Shown one piece after another: positions 5,160 through 5,741 of a stretch of 5,741 bases of DNA (its first letter is position 1; every line of letters begins with the position of its first letter). A model generated the notes under the pieces. The model was not told the DNA's origin, made no database searches, and saw only the letters and a program-made list of their open reading frames with translations. Source of the DNA: Alphaproteobacteria bacterium (GTDB lineage Bacteria > Pseudomonadota > Alphaproteobacteria > Rhodobacterales > Rhodobacteraceae); the NCBI GenBank assembly GCA_003696705.1, contig RFGD01000398.1, positions 1 to 5,741 on the forward strand, read 5' to 3'. The position numbers and the translations under genes are program-made.

Positions 5160-5741
<582 letters not shown>

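Overview
The window is ordinary, gene-dense chromosome from a high-GC alphaproteobacterium. Protein sequences of RpoD, NrdR, the HlyU-family protein and the polysaccharide export protein look like Rhodobacterales (Roseobacter/Rhodobacter group). That assignment rests on recognising proteins by eye, not on a search. Seven genes are supported, two of them cut by the window edges. Nearly every base is coding; the only sizeable gap is 3976-4165. No tRNA, rRNA, CRISPR array, insertion sequence or phage gene is visible.

Layout. Left block, + strand (1-2402): the C-terminal end of a Wza/KpsD-type polysaccharide export protein, followed 8 nt later by kpsC, a two-module beta-Kdo transferase. This is the edge of a capsule locus of the ABC-transporter (group 2/3) type, in which KpsC extends the poly-Kdo linker on a phospholipid anchor and the export protein forms the outer-membrane exit. 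Middle block, - strand (3975-2399): nrdR then ribD, overlapping by 4 nt (GTGA), so probably cotranscribed and translationally coupled. kpsC and ribD converge tail to tail and share a CTAG that supplies both TAG stops. The 190-bp gap upstream of nrdR is a divergent regulatory region. On its other side, on the + strand, is a small dodecin-family gene (4166-4369). Right block, - strand (5741-4412): the C-terminal third of rpoD (housekeeping sigma-70), then a small HlyU-family gene 12 nt downstream, then a YjbQ/UPF0047-family gene 43 nt further on. The three may be one transcript.

How the genes relate. wza-like/kpsC is one functional unit (capsule export and lipid-linker synthesis). nrdR-ribD is a widespread bacterial pairing of the ribonucleotide-reductase repressor with a riboflavin-synthesis enzyme. 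The dodecin beside it belongs to a flavin-binding family, which gives a loose flavin theme, but its canonical flavin-contact residues are changed. rpoD, the HlyU-family gene and yjbQ are housekeeping or poorly characterised.

I found no undescribed multi-gene system. The points most worth a second look are the altered flavin-site residues of the dodecin, a perfect 10-bp inverted repeat early in the HlyU-family gene just after rpoD, the HlyU family label itself, the CTAG double stop with no terminator space, and a DnaA-box-like 9-mer upstream of nrdR.
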